A DNA stretch of 47,254 nucleotides, from NCBI RefSeq assembly GCF_001552675.1, contig NZ_BCRQ01000015.1:1-47254 (forward strand), written 5' to 3'. The notes beneath the pieces are model-generated. The model was not told the origin of the DNA. It saw only the letters and a program-made list of their open reading frames with translations, and did no database searches. A program made the position numbers and the translations under genes. Below are positions 22,278-30,237 of the stretch, piece by piece (position 1 is the stretch's first letter; each line of letters opens with the position of its first letter). This stretch comes from Alicyclobacillus sendaiensis NBRC 100866 (GTDB lineage Bacteria; Bacillota; Bacilli; Alicyclobacillales; Alicyclobacillaceae).

Positions 22278-23903
22278 TCACTGCGCCCGATTCTTGTAAT
22301 GCGGATTGTACTTCTTCGCCCATTCACGGCCGAGATTCGGGTCCACCGCAAAACTCGGAGCTTGCTTCTGAGCGGCGTCCTGCGCAGCCCGCTTCCGCGC
22401 GCGTTCAATCTGCGCATACGTATTGGTCTTCGGCTTGCCTTTGATGGCCTTGATTGCGGCATCCGCAGCACGCTTGCGCTCCGCAGGATCCGGGATGGCC
22501 GCAATGATGGGCTTGATGGCTCGAAGCGCCGCAATCTTATACGCCGTGTCGAGCGTCGCAAACCCGTTTTGCGGCCGATCTTCCTTGGGTGCCACAGGAC
22601 CTTCGTCCGGATTTCCGTCCTGAATCATCTCAGGGTCGATCGTGTGGCTCTCCTCGTTCTCGTCCTCGCGCGGAGGCGTATCTTCGGGATCCTCCATCTG
22701 CGCGATGGCGTCATCGATGAGCTCTTCCGCAGACTTCTCTTCGGTGTTCTCGTCCTTTGCCAGCGCTTGCTTCAGCATCTCCTCAAGCGCAGCGAAGCGT
22801 TGCTCAAATTGCGACTTCAGCTCTTCGATGGCCTTCACGTCCTCGGGGGTGTCTTCGTCGTTTGTCGCTGCTGGGTCCTCAGCCTTCTCTTCGGCCATCG
22901 CATCCACGGCTTCCATGATGTCTTCGGGTTCCGCGTCCTGTGCAAAGTGCTTCAGGCCCATGGCCGCCAAGAAATCCGTCACACGCGAGCGCTTGCGCGC
23001 CGGCAACTTCAGCTTCGTGCTCATACGATCTTGTGCCTCCTTCTTGTCGTTTGGCGTAATAATCTTGCCGTCCTTGTACTCATATCCCTCGCTCAGCAGC
23101 CGATTCGCGGCAGATGCTATCCGCTTGCCGATAATAGACCACTCTTCTGGCGTGTACTCACCATCCTCGCGCTGGCCGGCCCGATTGAAGTACTGGACAG
23201 CTGGTTCGATGTGCTCCCGGTCGATGGGATATTTATAGTTCACGGGATCGCCGTACTTCTCGCGGTCCTCCGGGTAGCCTTTGGGCGGCGAGCGATGCCC
23301 GTCGCTCTTCGGCGCAATCCCATATTTCCGGGACGCCTCTGTCGTTTCGTCGTCTACATCCGGCTTCTGGTCCAGGATTCGCACCCTATCACCAGCTCTG
23401 CCGGCATACACCACAGCCACATGGTTGCCGACGATATTGCGCTGCGAGTAGGTGCCGTCGCCGTTGTCAACGTAATCACACTCGTACCCGGCCGACACCT
23501 CGCGCTTACCGGCCCGAATCTCCTGGATGAGTTGCTCGTCATAGATGACAAGGTCGGCCAGTAAGAGGTCACTGTTCTCGCCAGATCCGCGCCGCACATT
23601 TTGCACTGCGCCTTTGGCGTAGAGGTGGGCGTTCTCGGGTGTCACCACGGATGGAGGATGGTCGTCCGTCACAGGTTTGCCCTCGAAACTTGCCATGGCT
23701 GCAGGTGCAAACACCTCTTCAGGAGACCGATAAACTTTCACGACCCGATCTCCATTCGATGTGTCCGCGCCGATCTCGCTCGCCCAGTACTCATACCATC
23801 CCGTACGGGCGATGGGGACGTTGTGCGCGACCAAAAATCCTTCTGGCGTCATGGTCTGGTTGGGCGAAAAGCGCGAACCATAGTACGCCCTAGCCGTACG
23901 CAT
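22278..23903 (-). CDS. Prohead protease-scaffold fusion (DUF2213 and DUF6582-like)
   Basis: A 541-residue protein from ATG 23903. Numbered from the upstream GTG, residues 20-180 carry the DUF2213 protease pattern, with a histidine in VTDDHPPSVV (83), a serine in KREVSAGYEC (138) and a histidine in GNHVAVVYAGRAG (162). These are candidate catalytic residues. Residues ~195-295 match a DUF6582-like insert (YKYPIDREHIEPAVQYFNRAGQ...IGKRIASAANRLL). The C-terminal half is a Glu/Asp-rich coiled coil, then a basic Ala-rich tail, as in scaffolds. Fused protease and scaffold would direct capsid assembly and be cut out in maturation. It lies between the minor head gene and the cement gene. Confidence 0.84.
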   Translation of the reverse strand: MRTARAYYGSRFSPNQTMTPEGFLVAHNVPIARTGWYEYWASEIGADTSNGDRVVKVYRSPEEVFAPAAMASFEGKPVTDDHPPSVVTPENAHLYAKGAVQNVRRGSGENSDLLLADLVIYDEQLIQEIRAGKREVSAGYECDYVDNGDGTYSQRNIVGNHVAVVYAGRAGDRVRILDQKPDVDDETTEASRKYGIAPKSDGHRSPPKGYPEDREKYGDPVNYKYPIDREHIEPAVQYFNRAGQREDGEYTPEEWSIIGKRIASAANRLLSEGYEYKDGKIITPNDKKEAQDRMSTKLKLPARKRSRVTDFLAAMGLKHFAQDAEPEDIMEAVDAMAEEKAEDPAATNDEDTPEDVKAIEELKSQFEQRFAALEEMLKQALAKDENTEEKSAEELIDDAIAQMEDPEDTPPREDENEESHTIDPEMIQDGNPDEGPVAPKEDRPQNGFATLDTAYKIAALRAIKPIIAAIPDPAERKRAADAAIKAIKGKPKTNTYAQIERARKRAAQDAAQKQAPSFAVDPNLGREWAKKYNPHYKNRAQ

Positions 23904-23924
23904 CACCTCCCTTCAACGGACCCT

Positions 23925-24791
23925 TTACCCAGCCATGCTCGGCGACCAAATCGCTTCAAACTCCTTCCGCGTCATCAGACGAATCGCGCCATTTCGGTAC
24001 ACCTTGCACGGCCACTGCACAAAGTCGAGGTCAATCAGCGGTTCGGGATAGCAGCGGCAGTTGAAGATACAACCTGCGTGATAATGCCCGTAGCTGCGCT
24101 CATGCGCCAACTCCTCCGGGCTCGGAGGGTCATCCCACGCAACCAGCACCTTGTCCATGATACGGTGGCTCTCGCGCACACGCGCGTCCTCCGACGTCCG
24201 CCAGCGATACCATCGGATCCCGAGGATTTCGCTCCGAGACTGCGTGAGCGCCGTCGCCGTCTTGTTGGTCTCGGTACGCGCGATGAGGTTCGCTTTGACT
24301 TCGGAGATGTGGGGGTAAAGCGAGAGGAGCTCCTGCGCGATATCGGACGCCCGGAGGCCCTCGAATGACCGTCGCATGATGTGCTCCGTCATTTCGCGCG
24401 CAATGTCCGCAGGGACGGAACGGATGAGCTCCGCATTCCTGCGCACCTGCGCCACGACTGCACCGCCTAGCGGGCCCTGCAGCTCGCGTTGAAGCGCCTC
24501 ATAGATCATGCGACCTTGGCTGTTCACCTTCGCCGCTTGTCGCCACGTCCGGCCTGCGTCCGTGAAGAGATGCGTGACCATCTTCATCGCAGCGGCTTCG
24601 GCATACCGGACGAACCACGCTTCGTTCATGGCAGACTTCAAGCGCTCAATGATCTCGCTTGGATCCTCTAAGCCAGTCAACAAACTTCCGAGCTGCCGTA
24701 GCGCCGCTCGAATCGCCCTGCGGTACTCCATCTCGATGCGCATTTTCGGCGCCCACAGCGGATAATGCCGAGGATAGCGGCGAGAAGGCAT
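23925..24791 (-). CDS. Minor head protein (Mu gpF / SPP1 gp7 type)
   Basis: A 288-residue protein. The C-terminal ~110 residues have the F-like minor head domain: AELIARTETNKTATALTQSRSEILGIRWYRWRTSEDARVRESHRIMDKVLVAWDDPP, and a Cys/His-rich YGHYHAGCIFNCRCYPEPL. The N terminus (YPRHYPLWAPKMRIEMEYRRAIRAALRQL) resembles the usual entry into this family, which argues for the early ATG at 24791; ATG 24743 is an alternative. It is helical in the middle. It overlaps the portal C terminus by 146 bases, unusually long for this packed genome. The protein joins portal and capsid during head assembly. Confidence 0.83.
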   Translation of the reverse strand: MPSRRYPRHYPLWAPKMRIEMEYRRAIRAALRQLGSLLTGLEDPSEIIERLKSAMNEAWFVRYAEAAAMKMVTHLFTDAGRTWRQAAKVNSQGRMIYEALQRELQGPLGGAVVAQVRRNAELIRSVPADIAREMTEHIMRRSFEGLRASDIAQELLSLYPHISEVKANLIARTETNKTATALTQSRSEILGIRWYRWRTSEDARVRESHRIMDKVLVAWDDPPSPEELAHERSYGHYHAGCIFNCRCYPEPLIDLDFVQWPCKVYRNGAIRLMTRKEFEAIWSPSMAG

Positions 24792-26196
24792 CGTCCGGGA
24801 TCACCTCACCTGGCGACGTGCCTTCGTCGGCCGCCGCGATCTGTTCATCCGTGATGTTCGTGAACATGCCCGTCGTATCCGACATCTGACGCAGCTCTTG
24901 CAGCGCCGTTTTCTGCGAAATGATGCCGGCGTTGTACAGGTTGACGAGCGCATTCGTCTTTTGTTCGACGAGGTCCGCCATGTCCTTGTCCGACGGATTG
25001 CGAATGGGGTTGAACGAGTAGTCCAGGTCGTCCGGGATCGCGCCAAACTCCGACATGCACATCACAGGCAACAGTTTATCGAGCACCGGCGCCAGGTACG
25101 TCTCCTGCGCCTGCTGCACCGTCTCGTAGTAGTGCTGCAAGTCGCTCTCGCCAGTTGCGTTCATCCCGGCCGGCGACCGCCCGAAGAGGCGCGTGACAGG
25201 GATTTGACACGCGCCGGACACGTCCATCATGAACGACTCGTAGATCTCGTTGAGGCCAGCAAACGTGTATTGAAATTGCTGGAACTCGTCGTCTTTATCC
25301 ATCACGTAAATACCCATGTTGGACATGAGCCAGTTCTGGGCCTGCAGGACGTTGTACAGGTCCGTCTGCGCTTGCTGGTCGCCCAGCGCCAGCGTCTGCC
25401 CCAAATCGGCCATTTTCATCACGCGCAGATTCGCAAGGAAGATGAGCGACGCGATGTTATAGGACGTGTTGTCGCGCTTGCGCAGCTCCTCATAGACCAC
25501 CTCGACCTCGGACAATCCCCAATGAACCTCGGCAAGCCGCTCCCAATACGGCAGGTCGCGACCCGTGAAGCGGAGGATACGGCTGTGGTGAATCCGAAGC
25601 ACCCGCCCATCCTCGAGCGTCATCAGGTAGTACATCGGCAAACCGAATTCGAGGTCGTTGATGTCCTCAACGAGTTCCTCGCTCGGATACACGCCTGTCC
25701 AACGATCCACGATCTGCAGGCCTTTGAACGACCCAGGCATGATGGTGTCATAGTCAAGCGGCTCATCGAGGATATCCTCGTGCCCTTCGATGAGCATGAG
25801 GCCCGCAGCACCCCCGTACAGGCGCCCCCACTTGAGCCCTTGCAGGATCTTCTGCTTCAAGTGTTTCGCACGCCACATGCGATTGAGCTTGTCGAGCGCT
25901 TCCGGAGGGATCTGCGTATGGAGGGTGATCCAGTTGCGGCACATATCCTCGGGGATGATGTCGACCACGCGCCGCACAATCCAGTTATTGCGATATAGGC
26001 TGTTGAGCAACTGATAGTTTTGCGTCAAACGCGTCAGCGGGTATTCCGTTCCCTCGATGAGGTTCGGGGTACCGTAGCCGAGGCGCGCAAGAGGGTTGCT
26101 AAAGGCATCCATCGTGACCACGCGCGAAAGCACCTTCGCAAATTCATCGAGCGTAAGGCCTTCGGGTTCACTGGATGGGGCCTTCAGTGTTCGCAT
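24646..26196 (-). CDS. Portal protein (DUF1073 type)
   Basis: A 516-residue protein from ATG 26196 with GGGGGGTG six bases upstream; the frame 62 codons longer is Arg-rich and lacks a site. It has the DUF1073 pattern NNWIVRRVVDIIPEDMCRNWITL, QGLKWGRLYGGAAGLMLIEG, HWGLSEVEVVYEELRKRDNTSYNIASLIF and LFGRSPAGMNATGESDLQHYYETVQQAQE. It forms the dodecameric portal at one capsid vertex. Databases sometimes name such proteins after the anti-CBASS Acb1 family, but the position after terminase shows a portal. The last ~50 residues overlap the next gene in another frame. Confidence 0.87.
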   Translation of the reverse strand: MRTLKAPSSEPEGLTLDEFAKVLSRVVTMDAFSNPLARLGYGTPNLIEGTEYPLTRLTQNYQLLNSLYRNNWIVRRVVDIIPEDMCRNWITLHTQIPPEALDKLNRMWRAKHLKQKILQGLKWGRLYGGAAGLMLIEGHEDILDEPLDYDTIMPGSFKGLQIVDRWTGVYPSEELVEDINDLEFGLPMYYLMTLEDGRVLRIHHSRILRFTGRDLPYWERLAEVHWGLSEVEVVYEELRKRDNTSYNIASLIFLANLRVMKMADLGQTLALGDQQAQTDLYNVLQAQNWLMSNMGIYVMDKDDEFQQFQYTFAGLNEIYESFMMDVSGACQIPVTRLFGRSPAGMNATGESDLQHYYETVQQAQETYLAPVLDKLLPVMCMSEFGAIPDDLDYSFNPIRNPSDKDMADLVEQKTNALVNLYNAGIISQKTALQELRQMSDTTGMFTNITDEQIAAADEGTSPGEVIPDDAFSPLSSALSAVGAENAHRDGVPQGDSSGATAARKFVDWLRGSKRDH

Positions 26197-26215
26197 AGAT
26201 TTCACCCCCCTCGCC

Positions 26216-27433
26216 TCAGATTGCATGGAGTCGCCGCGGACTGACCACCGTCGCAACGAGATAGCGCATGGCGTCAACTGCATGGTCGTTCTGCTTGACC
26301 GGTTTCTCCTGACCGCGTTCGGCCGCCTTCTCGTCCCACACGTAGCCCGAAATTTCTTTGATGAGGTTCTTGCATCGGTCACGATTCACGCGCAATTTCC
26401 GCTTCGCGATCATCGTCGACGTCATGCGGATACCTTCCAGCACGTCGTTTTCAGCGCTCTTGACCAAGAAGCCGCGGCGCCGCAGCGCTACTTTGAAGCT
26501 CGCCGCCGACGGGTCGACGATGACAAAGCGCGGACGGTCTGCTCCGACAAAGCGGATAAGGTCGTCCGCGTACTCCGCATCCTCTTTCTGCCGCCCGTGC
26601 TCACGCCCGCTGTGGTAGTACTCATTGACGACCCACAACGTGTCACCATCATCCAGGCAGTCGAGAAACACCGTGGCGTTCTGCGTGCCATAGTCCACCG
26701 ACACGTATCGACGCGCTACTGTCTTCAGCCCCGGCGGCATGTCATCATCCGCGAATGTATTAAGCGTGTCATCCCACATGTCGTACACAGCGCCTTCCGC
26801 CATGACCCACAGCCCGAGGATGAATCGCTTGTACCAGAGACCCGTGTATTCGCGTTTCAGTGACTCCACGTACGCCGGATCGAGGTTCGGGTTATCGTCA
26901 AGCGTGAAGCTCCAGGACGTCATATCGAGTTCCGCGTTGTCGAGATATTGCTCCTTGAGCCAGTGGTATGGGCTATCAGGGTTCGTTGTCCCAAACAGTT
27001 TGGCACCAGGCACAGACAGACGCGATAGGAGCATCTTGAAGAAGTTCTCCGGCCAAAGCGTCAGCTCATCGCCGTACGCGCCGGCCAACGTCATGCCTCG
27101 GATTTTGCCCTCCGCTCGCTCATCGTTGGCCCCGGCGACGTAGATTTTGCGACCGCAAATGTAGACCTCGCCCTCACCCTTGTTGTAGCGGTACAGTCGC
27201 GGCCCGAGGATCTGCTCGAGCACGTCGAGGATGTTGCGCTTCAGGGTTCGCTCGGTCTTGCCGACCATAAGCAGGTCTCCAGGCGGACCTGTGGCAATGT
27301 AGTCCAACCAGCGCACCATACTGGCGATCGTTTTGCCGCTTCGCACAGCGCCTTCCCAGATGTTCAGCCGCGCCGTCGAATCGCGAATTGAGGCCATCTG
27401 TTTGTCGCTAAATCGCCCCCAGGTAAAGCTCAT
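26216..27433 (-). CDS. terL: Terminase large subunit
   Basis: A 405-residue protein. Walker A GAVRSGKT is at residues 28-35, Walker B at LAGAYGDELT with Asp122-Glu123, and a coupling motif TTNPDSP at 149-155. The RNase H-like nuclease has Asp247 in SVDYGT, Asp307 in IVDPSA and Asp383/Asp387 in NDHAVDAMRY. All key residues are present, so both packaging ATPase and DNA-cutting functions should work. The size and pattern match PBSX/SPP1-type large subunits of headful-packaging phages. It overlaps the small subunit gene by four bases (ATGA) and precedes the portal. Confidence 0.93.
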   Translation of the reverse strand: MSFTWGRFSDKQMASIRDSTARLNIWEGAVRSGKTIASMVRWLDYIATGPPGDLLMVGKTERTLKRNILDVLEQILGPRLYRYNKGEGEVYICGRKIYVAGANDERAEGKIRGMTLAGAYGDELTLWPENFFKMLLSRLSVPGAKLFGTTNPDSPYHWLKEQYLDNAELDMTSWSFTLDDNPNLDPAYVESLKREYTGLWYKRFILGLWVMAEGAVYDMWDDTLNTFADDDMPPGLKTVARRYVSVDYGTQNATVFLDCLDDGDTLWVVNEYYHSGREHGRQKEDAEYADDLIRFVGADRPRFVIVDPSAASFKVALRRRGFLVKSAENDVLEGIRMTSTMIAKRKLRVNRDRCKNLIKEISGYVWDEKAAERGQEKPVKQNDHAVDAMRYLVATVVSPRRLHAI

Positions 27434-27984
27434 GGCCTCGAGCTCTCCCGAATCGCCTCGACAAGCCCGCTCAAGCTATCGAGATCACGTCCGTCTCCGG
27501 ACAGCAGACGGTGTTTCAACTCGATGAGCTTCAGCTTGCGCTCTTGCACGCGCGTGAGCGCCTCCTCGATGCGCTGAATGGTGTTCAATACGGGCTGCAT
27601 GACGACGGTCTCTGACGTCTTCGTGCCGGTCTCGTCCGCAGACTCGCTACGGACGAGCTGCTCTACGCCGAGATCTTCGCTTTGCCGTAATCGCTGAATC
27701 CGTTGAAGCATGCGCCGTTCTCGAATCTCGGTTAGACGGATTTCGTTATCCAGTTGCACGAGTGCATCGATGTCGATCGCGTGAAAAAGTACGCGTTCCG
27801 CGTCGTCCAGCGTGTCCAGCCATATCGTTTCATACTCGCCTGTCGTGACCGCGTTTTTGTTACCCCGCAACTTTTCCGGCGGCGCGCCAGTCGACTTACC
27901 GCCATGCATGCGGCATCGCCCATTCGCCATCGCGTTGCTTTGACACGGTGTCCCTTTACGCGTCTTCGCACCACACTTTGCCAT
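27430..27984 (-). CDS. Terminase small subunit-like DNA-binding protein (HGGK type)
   Basis: A 184-residue protein with GAAGGTGG before ATG 27984. It begins with a Cys/His knuckle CGAKTRKGTPCQSNAMANGRCRMHGGKSTGAPPEKLRGNKNAV, which is common in small terminase or packaging proteins that bind cos/pac DNA. The middle and C terminus are a long charged helix or coiled coil (ERRMLQRIQRLRQS..., IEEALTRVQERKLKLIELKHRLLSG) suited to an oligomeric ring. It is coupled to the large subunit (ATGA). The small-subunit role is inferred from position and the HGGK motif. Confidence 0.8.
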   Translation of the reverse strand: MAKCGAKTRKGTPCQSNAMANGRCRMHGGKSTGAPPEKLRGNKNAVTTGEYETIWLDTLDDAERVLFHAIDIDALVQLDNEIRLTEIRERRMLQRIQRLRQSEDLGVEQLVRSESADETGTKTSETVVMQPVLNTIQRIEEALTRVQERKLKLIELKHRLLSGDGRDLDSLSGLVEAIRESSRP

Positions 27985-27996
27985 TTCACCACCTTC

Positions 27997-28242
27997 TTAC
28001 ACGCATGAGGTTCGTTTCGCGCGTAGTTGTCGTTGCCGTTCGCGTTTCACGTATTCCCAATTCGTCGTTTCGTCGCCTGTCTCGCGTATCGGTTGCGCCA
28101 CATAGCGCGTTACCCGGTCGGTCATCGTGTCATGCACAAAGTTCCCGTAGCGCTCCATCACGCACCGGGGCAAGGCGCATTTCGCACGACTCCCGGATAG
28201 CCGCGTCATGTACACACACGGGTAACCCTCCTGGCATAACAC
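27997..28242 (-). CDS. Four-cysteine small protein upstream of the terminase
   Basis: An 81-residue protein. GTG 28242 follows GGAGGAGG by eight bases, one of the strongest ribosome sites in the window. Cys3, Cys9, Cys22 and Cys27 (VLCQEGYPCVY...AKCALPRCV) could bind one zinc ion; the rest is basic and Gln/Arg-rich. It is the first gene after the leader terminator and directly precedes the terminase genes. The function is unknown; a DNA- or RNA-binding role in packaging or late transcription is possible. Confidence 0.7.
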   Translation of the reverse strand: MLCQEGYPCVYMTRLSGSRAKCALPRCVMERYGNFVHDTMTDRVTRYVAQPIRETGDETTNWEYVKRERQRQLRAKRTSCV

Positions 28243-28267
28243 GATTCCGACCTCCTCCGCGTCAACG

Positions 28268-28292
28268 AAAAAGGCCGCCCCGTAGGGCAGCC
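28268..28292 (-). terminator. Leader terminator ahead of the late (terminase) operon
   Basis: On the minus strand GGCTGCCC pairs with GGGCGGCC (one G-U) around TACG and is followed by five T. It lies 26 bases before the GTG of the Cys-rich gene and about 40 bases after the candidate late promoter. It is similar in design to the hairpin at 5303-5327. Confidence 0.83.
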
Positions 28293-28333
28293 GAATCGCT
28301 CATCTCGAATTTTGGGTGCACTTCTCCAAGGGC

Positions 28334-28378
28334 ATTGTAACATGGGGTTTCCGCACGAAATCCGCATAATTTCCGCAC
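28334..28378 (-). promoter_or_regulatory. Candidate late promoter with three phased activator-type repeats
   Basis: On the minus strand GTGCGGAAA (28378-28370), ATGCGGATT (28367-28359) and GTGCGGAAA (28356-28348) recur at exactly 11-bp steps. They are followed by an extended -10, TGTTACAAT, with TACAAT at 28339-28334. No good -35 is present, as in activator-dependent promoters. Transcription would start near 28327 and meet the terminator at 28292-28268 first. Confidence 0.7.
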
Positions 28379-28381
28379 ACT

Positions 28382-28546
28382 TCACTGGGAATTTTCCAGA
28401 TATAGAGTGAGACCAAGTAAGTCCGCTACGGCCATAAGCGCTTCCGACCGCTGTTTTTCGAAATATCGCATGCCGTAGCACCACCGCGAATCCGCACGCA
28501 ACAACGCCTCATACGTCTCCTCATTCGTCAGTTGCTCGCGCCCCAT
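28382..28546 (-). CDS. C-terminal piece of a split small protein, possible late regulator
   Basis: A 54-residue product from ATG 28546, ten bases after AGGAGG. The sequence (REQLTNEETYEALLRADSRWCYGMRYFEKQRSEALMAVADLLGL) is helical. Its ending resembles the last helix of RinA/ArpU-type late regulators. It overlaps the preceding ORF (stop 28528) by 19 bases in the -1 frame. One extra G in the GGGG run near 28541-28544 would join both into one protein of about 150 residues. It may be a genuine coupled gene, a mutated gene or a sequencing error. Confidence 0.5.
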   Translation of the reverse strand: MGREQLTNEETYEALLRADSRWCYGMRYFEKQRSEALMAVADLLGLTLYLENSQ

Positions 28547-28842
28547 ATACTGATCGCCTCCTGATACCGTGGCAAGCCGGCTACCACACGCTCGACGTCC
28601 CGAACAAACCACTGCATGTACCGCAGCTTTCCGTCGATTTTCTCGACCAACGGCCAGGTCGATCGAAACCCCGGCGCGTGGATGGTATCTGGGTGCTGTG
28701 CATGCTCGTAGCCTGGCACGGGCTGCAGCTCTTCACGCGGAACCGTACCCGCGTTAAGCAACTGCACGAAGCGTCGATACACCGCGAAATACGCTTGCAC
28801 CGCTTGGCGAGTGCGTGCCTTATCCACCACGTACGTCGTCAA
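28528..28842 (-). CDS. N-terminal piece of a split small protein, possible late regulator
   Basis: A 104-residue ORF that follows the SNF2 gene by only a few bases. The sequence is helical (KARTRQAVQAYFAVYRRFVQLLNAG) with a KLRYMQWFVRDVERVVAGLPRYQEAISIWGAS ending that resembles the middle of RinA/ArpU-type regulators, where GLPxxYQ blocks are usual. Its frame closes right after ISIW, while the -1 frame continues sensibly. It is the last early gene, directly upstream of the phased repeats, the normal place for a late activator. The regulator call is an inference. Confidence 0.5.
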   Translation of the reverse strand: MTTYVVDKARTRQAVQAYFAVYRRFVQLLNAGTVPREELQPVPGYEHAQHPDTIHAPGFRSTWPLVEKIDGKLRYMQWFVRDVERVVAGLPRYQEAISIWGASN

Positions 28843-28845
28843 CGC

Positions 28846-30237
28846 TCACACCCCCACGACCGCGGACTCGGAACGCACGCGCTCAATGCGCGCCTTCAAG
28901 GCCTCAATCAGCCGCTCTTGCGCATCCGCTTTGCCTTCCAAGGCCTCCATCACGTCCTCGTCCACACTGTCCTCGACCACCAGGTGATGCACGATCACGC
29001 GTTCCGTTTGCCCTTGACGGTGCAGGCGCTTATTGGCCTGCTGGTACAACTCCAAGTTCCACGTCAAGCCGAACCAGATCACATGATTGCCGCCTTGCTG
29101 AAGATTCAGGCCAAACGCCGCGCTGGCCGGATGCGCCAGCAAGACGTCGATCTGCCCGGCGTTCCAGTCGTCCTCGTCTTGCGGCCCACGCAACTGTCGC
29201 ACACGAAGACCGGTCTTCGCCAGCGCCGCCTGTAAACGCGCCGCGTCGTGCTGAAAGCCGTAGAACACGAGCGCCGGTTTACCGTTCAAGGCTTCGACGA
29301 GTTCCAAGAAAGCCTCCAGCTTGCAGTCATGAATCGGCACGACTTGACGCTCCTCGTCGTACACCGCGCCGTTACACAGCTGCAGCAGTTTCCCGGTCAA
29401 GACGCCTGCGCTGCCAGCATCTATCGTGTTCTCGTCCACCCGCAACAACATGTCTCGCTCCAACGTCTGATAAGCCCTTCGCGCCTTCGCATCAAGGGCC
29501 ACCGGCACCGTGACATACGTGATCTCCGGCAGCTCGAGATAATCCTCCGCCTTCATGCTGATGGCGATGTCGCCGATGAGACGCCGGATGACCTCATCCG
29601 CGCCCGGCTTCGGCGCGTAGCTCCAGATGTGCTCTCGGTCCCGCTGATCCGGGTCGAAGTATCGCTCGCGAAACCCAACGAACGACTTGCCCAAGCGCTC
29701 GCCCTGGTCCAGCAGGTAGACCTGCGCCCACAGGTCCTCAAGCCCGTTCGGCGCGGGGGTGCCGGTCAGTTCTACAATGCGCTTGATATGGCCCCGCACC
29801 AGCTTCAACGCGCGAAACCGCTTCGATTTCGGGTTCTTGAACGACGTCGACTCGTCGATGACCACCATGTCGAACGGCCACGCGTTGCGATAATACTCGA
29901 CTAGCCACGGAACATTCTCGCGATTGATCACGTAGATATCAGCCGGCGTATTCAGCGCCCGAATCCGCTTCGTCTGTGACCCAAGCACCGGGACGATTCG
30001 CAACAAGCGCAAATGATCCCACTTCCGCGCCTCACGAATCCATGTCGACTCGGCCACCTTCTTCGGGGCGATAACGAGGACCTTCGATACGGCGAACCGG
30101 TTGTACTTCAGGTCGTTAATCGCGGTTAGCGTGATCACCGTCTTGCCAAGGCCCATATCAAGCATGAGAATTAGCGCCTCGTCCCGAATCACGCGTTCGA
30201 TGCAGTAGCGCTGATAGCTATGCGGCTCGAACTTCAC
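28846..30237 (-). CDS. SNF2-family DNA helicase/translocase
   Basis: A 463-residue protein. Motif I is DMGLGKT (Walker A, residues 28-33), motif II VVIDESTSFKN (Asp128-Glu129), motif III ELTGTPAPNGLEDLWAQVYLL. The C-terminal lobe carries PALVFYGFQHDAARLQ, AHPASAAFGLNLQ and the arginine-finger motif QANKRLHRQGQ. This is the short SNF2 helicase common in phage replication modules, lacking accessory domains. Its start overlaps the VRR-NUC stop by four bases, a standard pair. It probably translocates on duplex DNA in replication or recombination. Confidence 0.9.
   Translation of the reverse strand: MKFEPHSYQRYCIERVIRDEALILMLDMGLGKTVITLTAINDLKYNRFAVSKVLVIAPKKVAESTWIREARKWDHLRLLRIVPVLGSQTKRIRALNTPADIYVINRENVPWLVEYYRNAWPFDMVVIDESTSFKNPKSKRFRALKLVRGHIKRIVELTGTPAPNGLEDLWAQVYLLDQGERLGKSFVGFRERYFDPDQRDREHIWSYAPKPGADEVIRRLIGDIAISMKAEDYLELPEITYVTVPVALDAKARRAYQTLERDMLLRVDENTIDAGSAGVLTGKLLQLCNGAVYDEERQVVPIHDCKLEAFLELVEALNGKPALVFYGFQHDAARLQAALAKTGLRVRQLRGPQDEDDWNAGQIDVLLAHPASAAFGLNLQQGGNHVIWFGLTWNLELYQQANKRLHRQGQTERVIVHHLVVEDSVDEDVMEALEGKADAQERLIEALKARIERVRSESAVVGV

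Noticed and set aside
22236-22290. GGGCGC...GCGCCC hairpin between scaffold and cement genes
   Set aside because: Loop of about 20 bases and only a weak T-rich stretch; too weak to call a terminator.
22299-23564. Long plus-strand ORF (421 codons) opposite the protease-scaffold gene
   Set aside because: Arg/Leu/His-rich shadow of a well-supported minus-strand gene; no ribosome site or family pattern.
24898-25998. Plus-strand ORF of 366 codons opposite the portal gene
   Set aside because: Arg/Val/His-rich composition typical of an antisense shadow.
24646-26196. Naming the portal an anti-CBASS Acb1 protein
   Set aside because: DUF1073 portals are sometimes given that name; the position after terminase and the portal-type sequence favour a portal, and the catalytic HxT/HxS pair of Acb1 was not identified.
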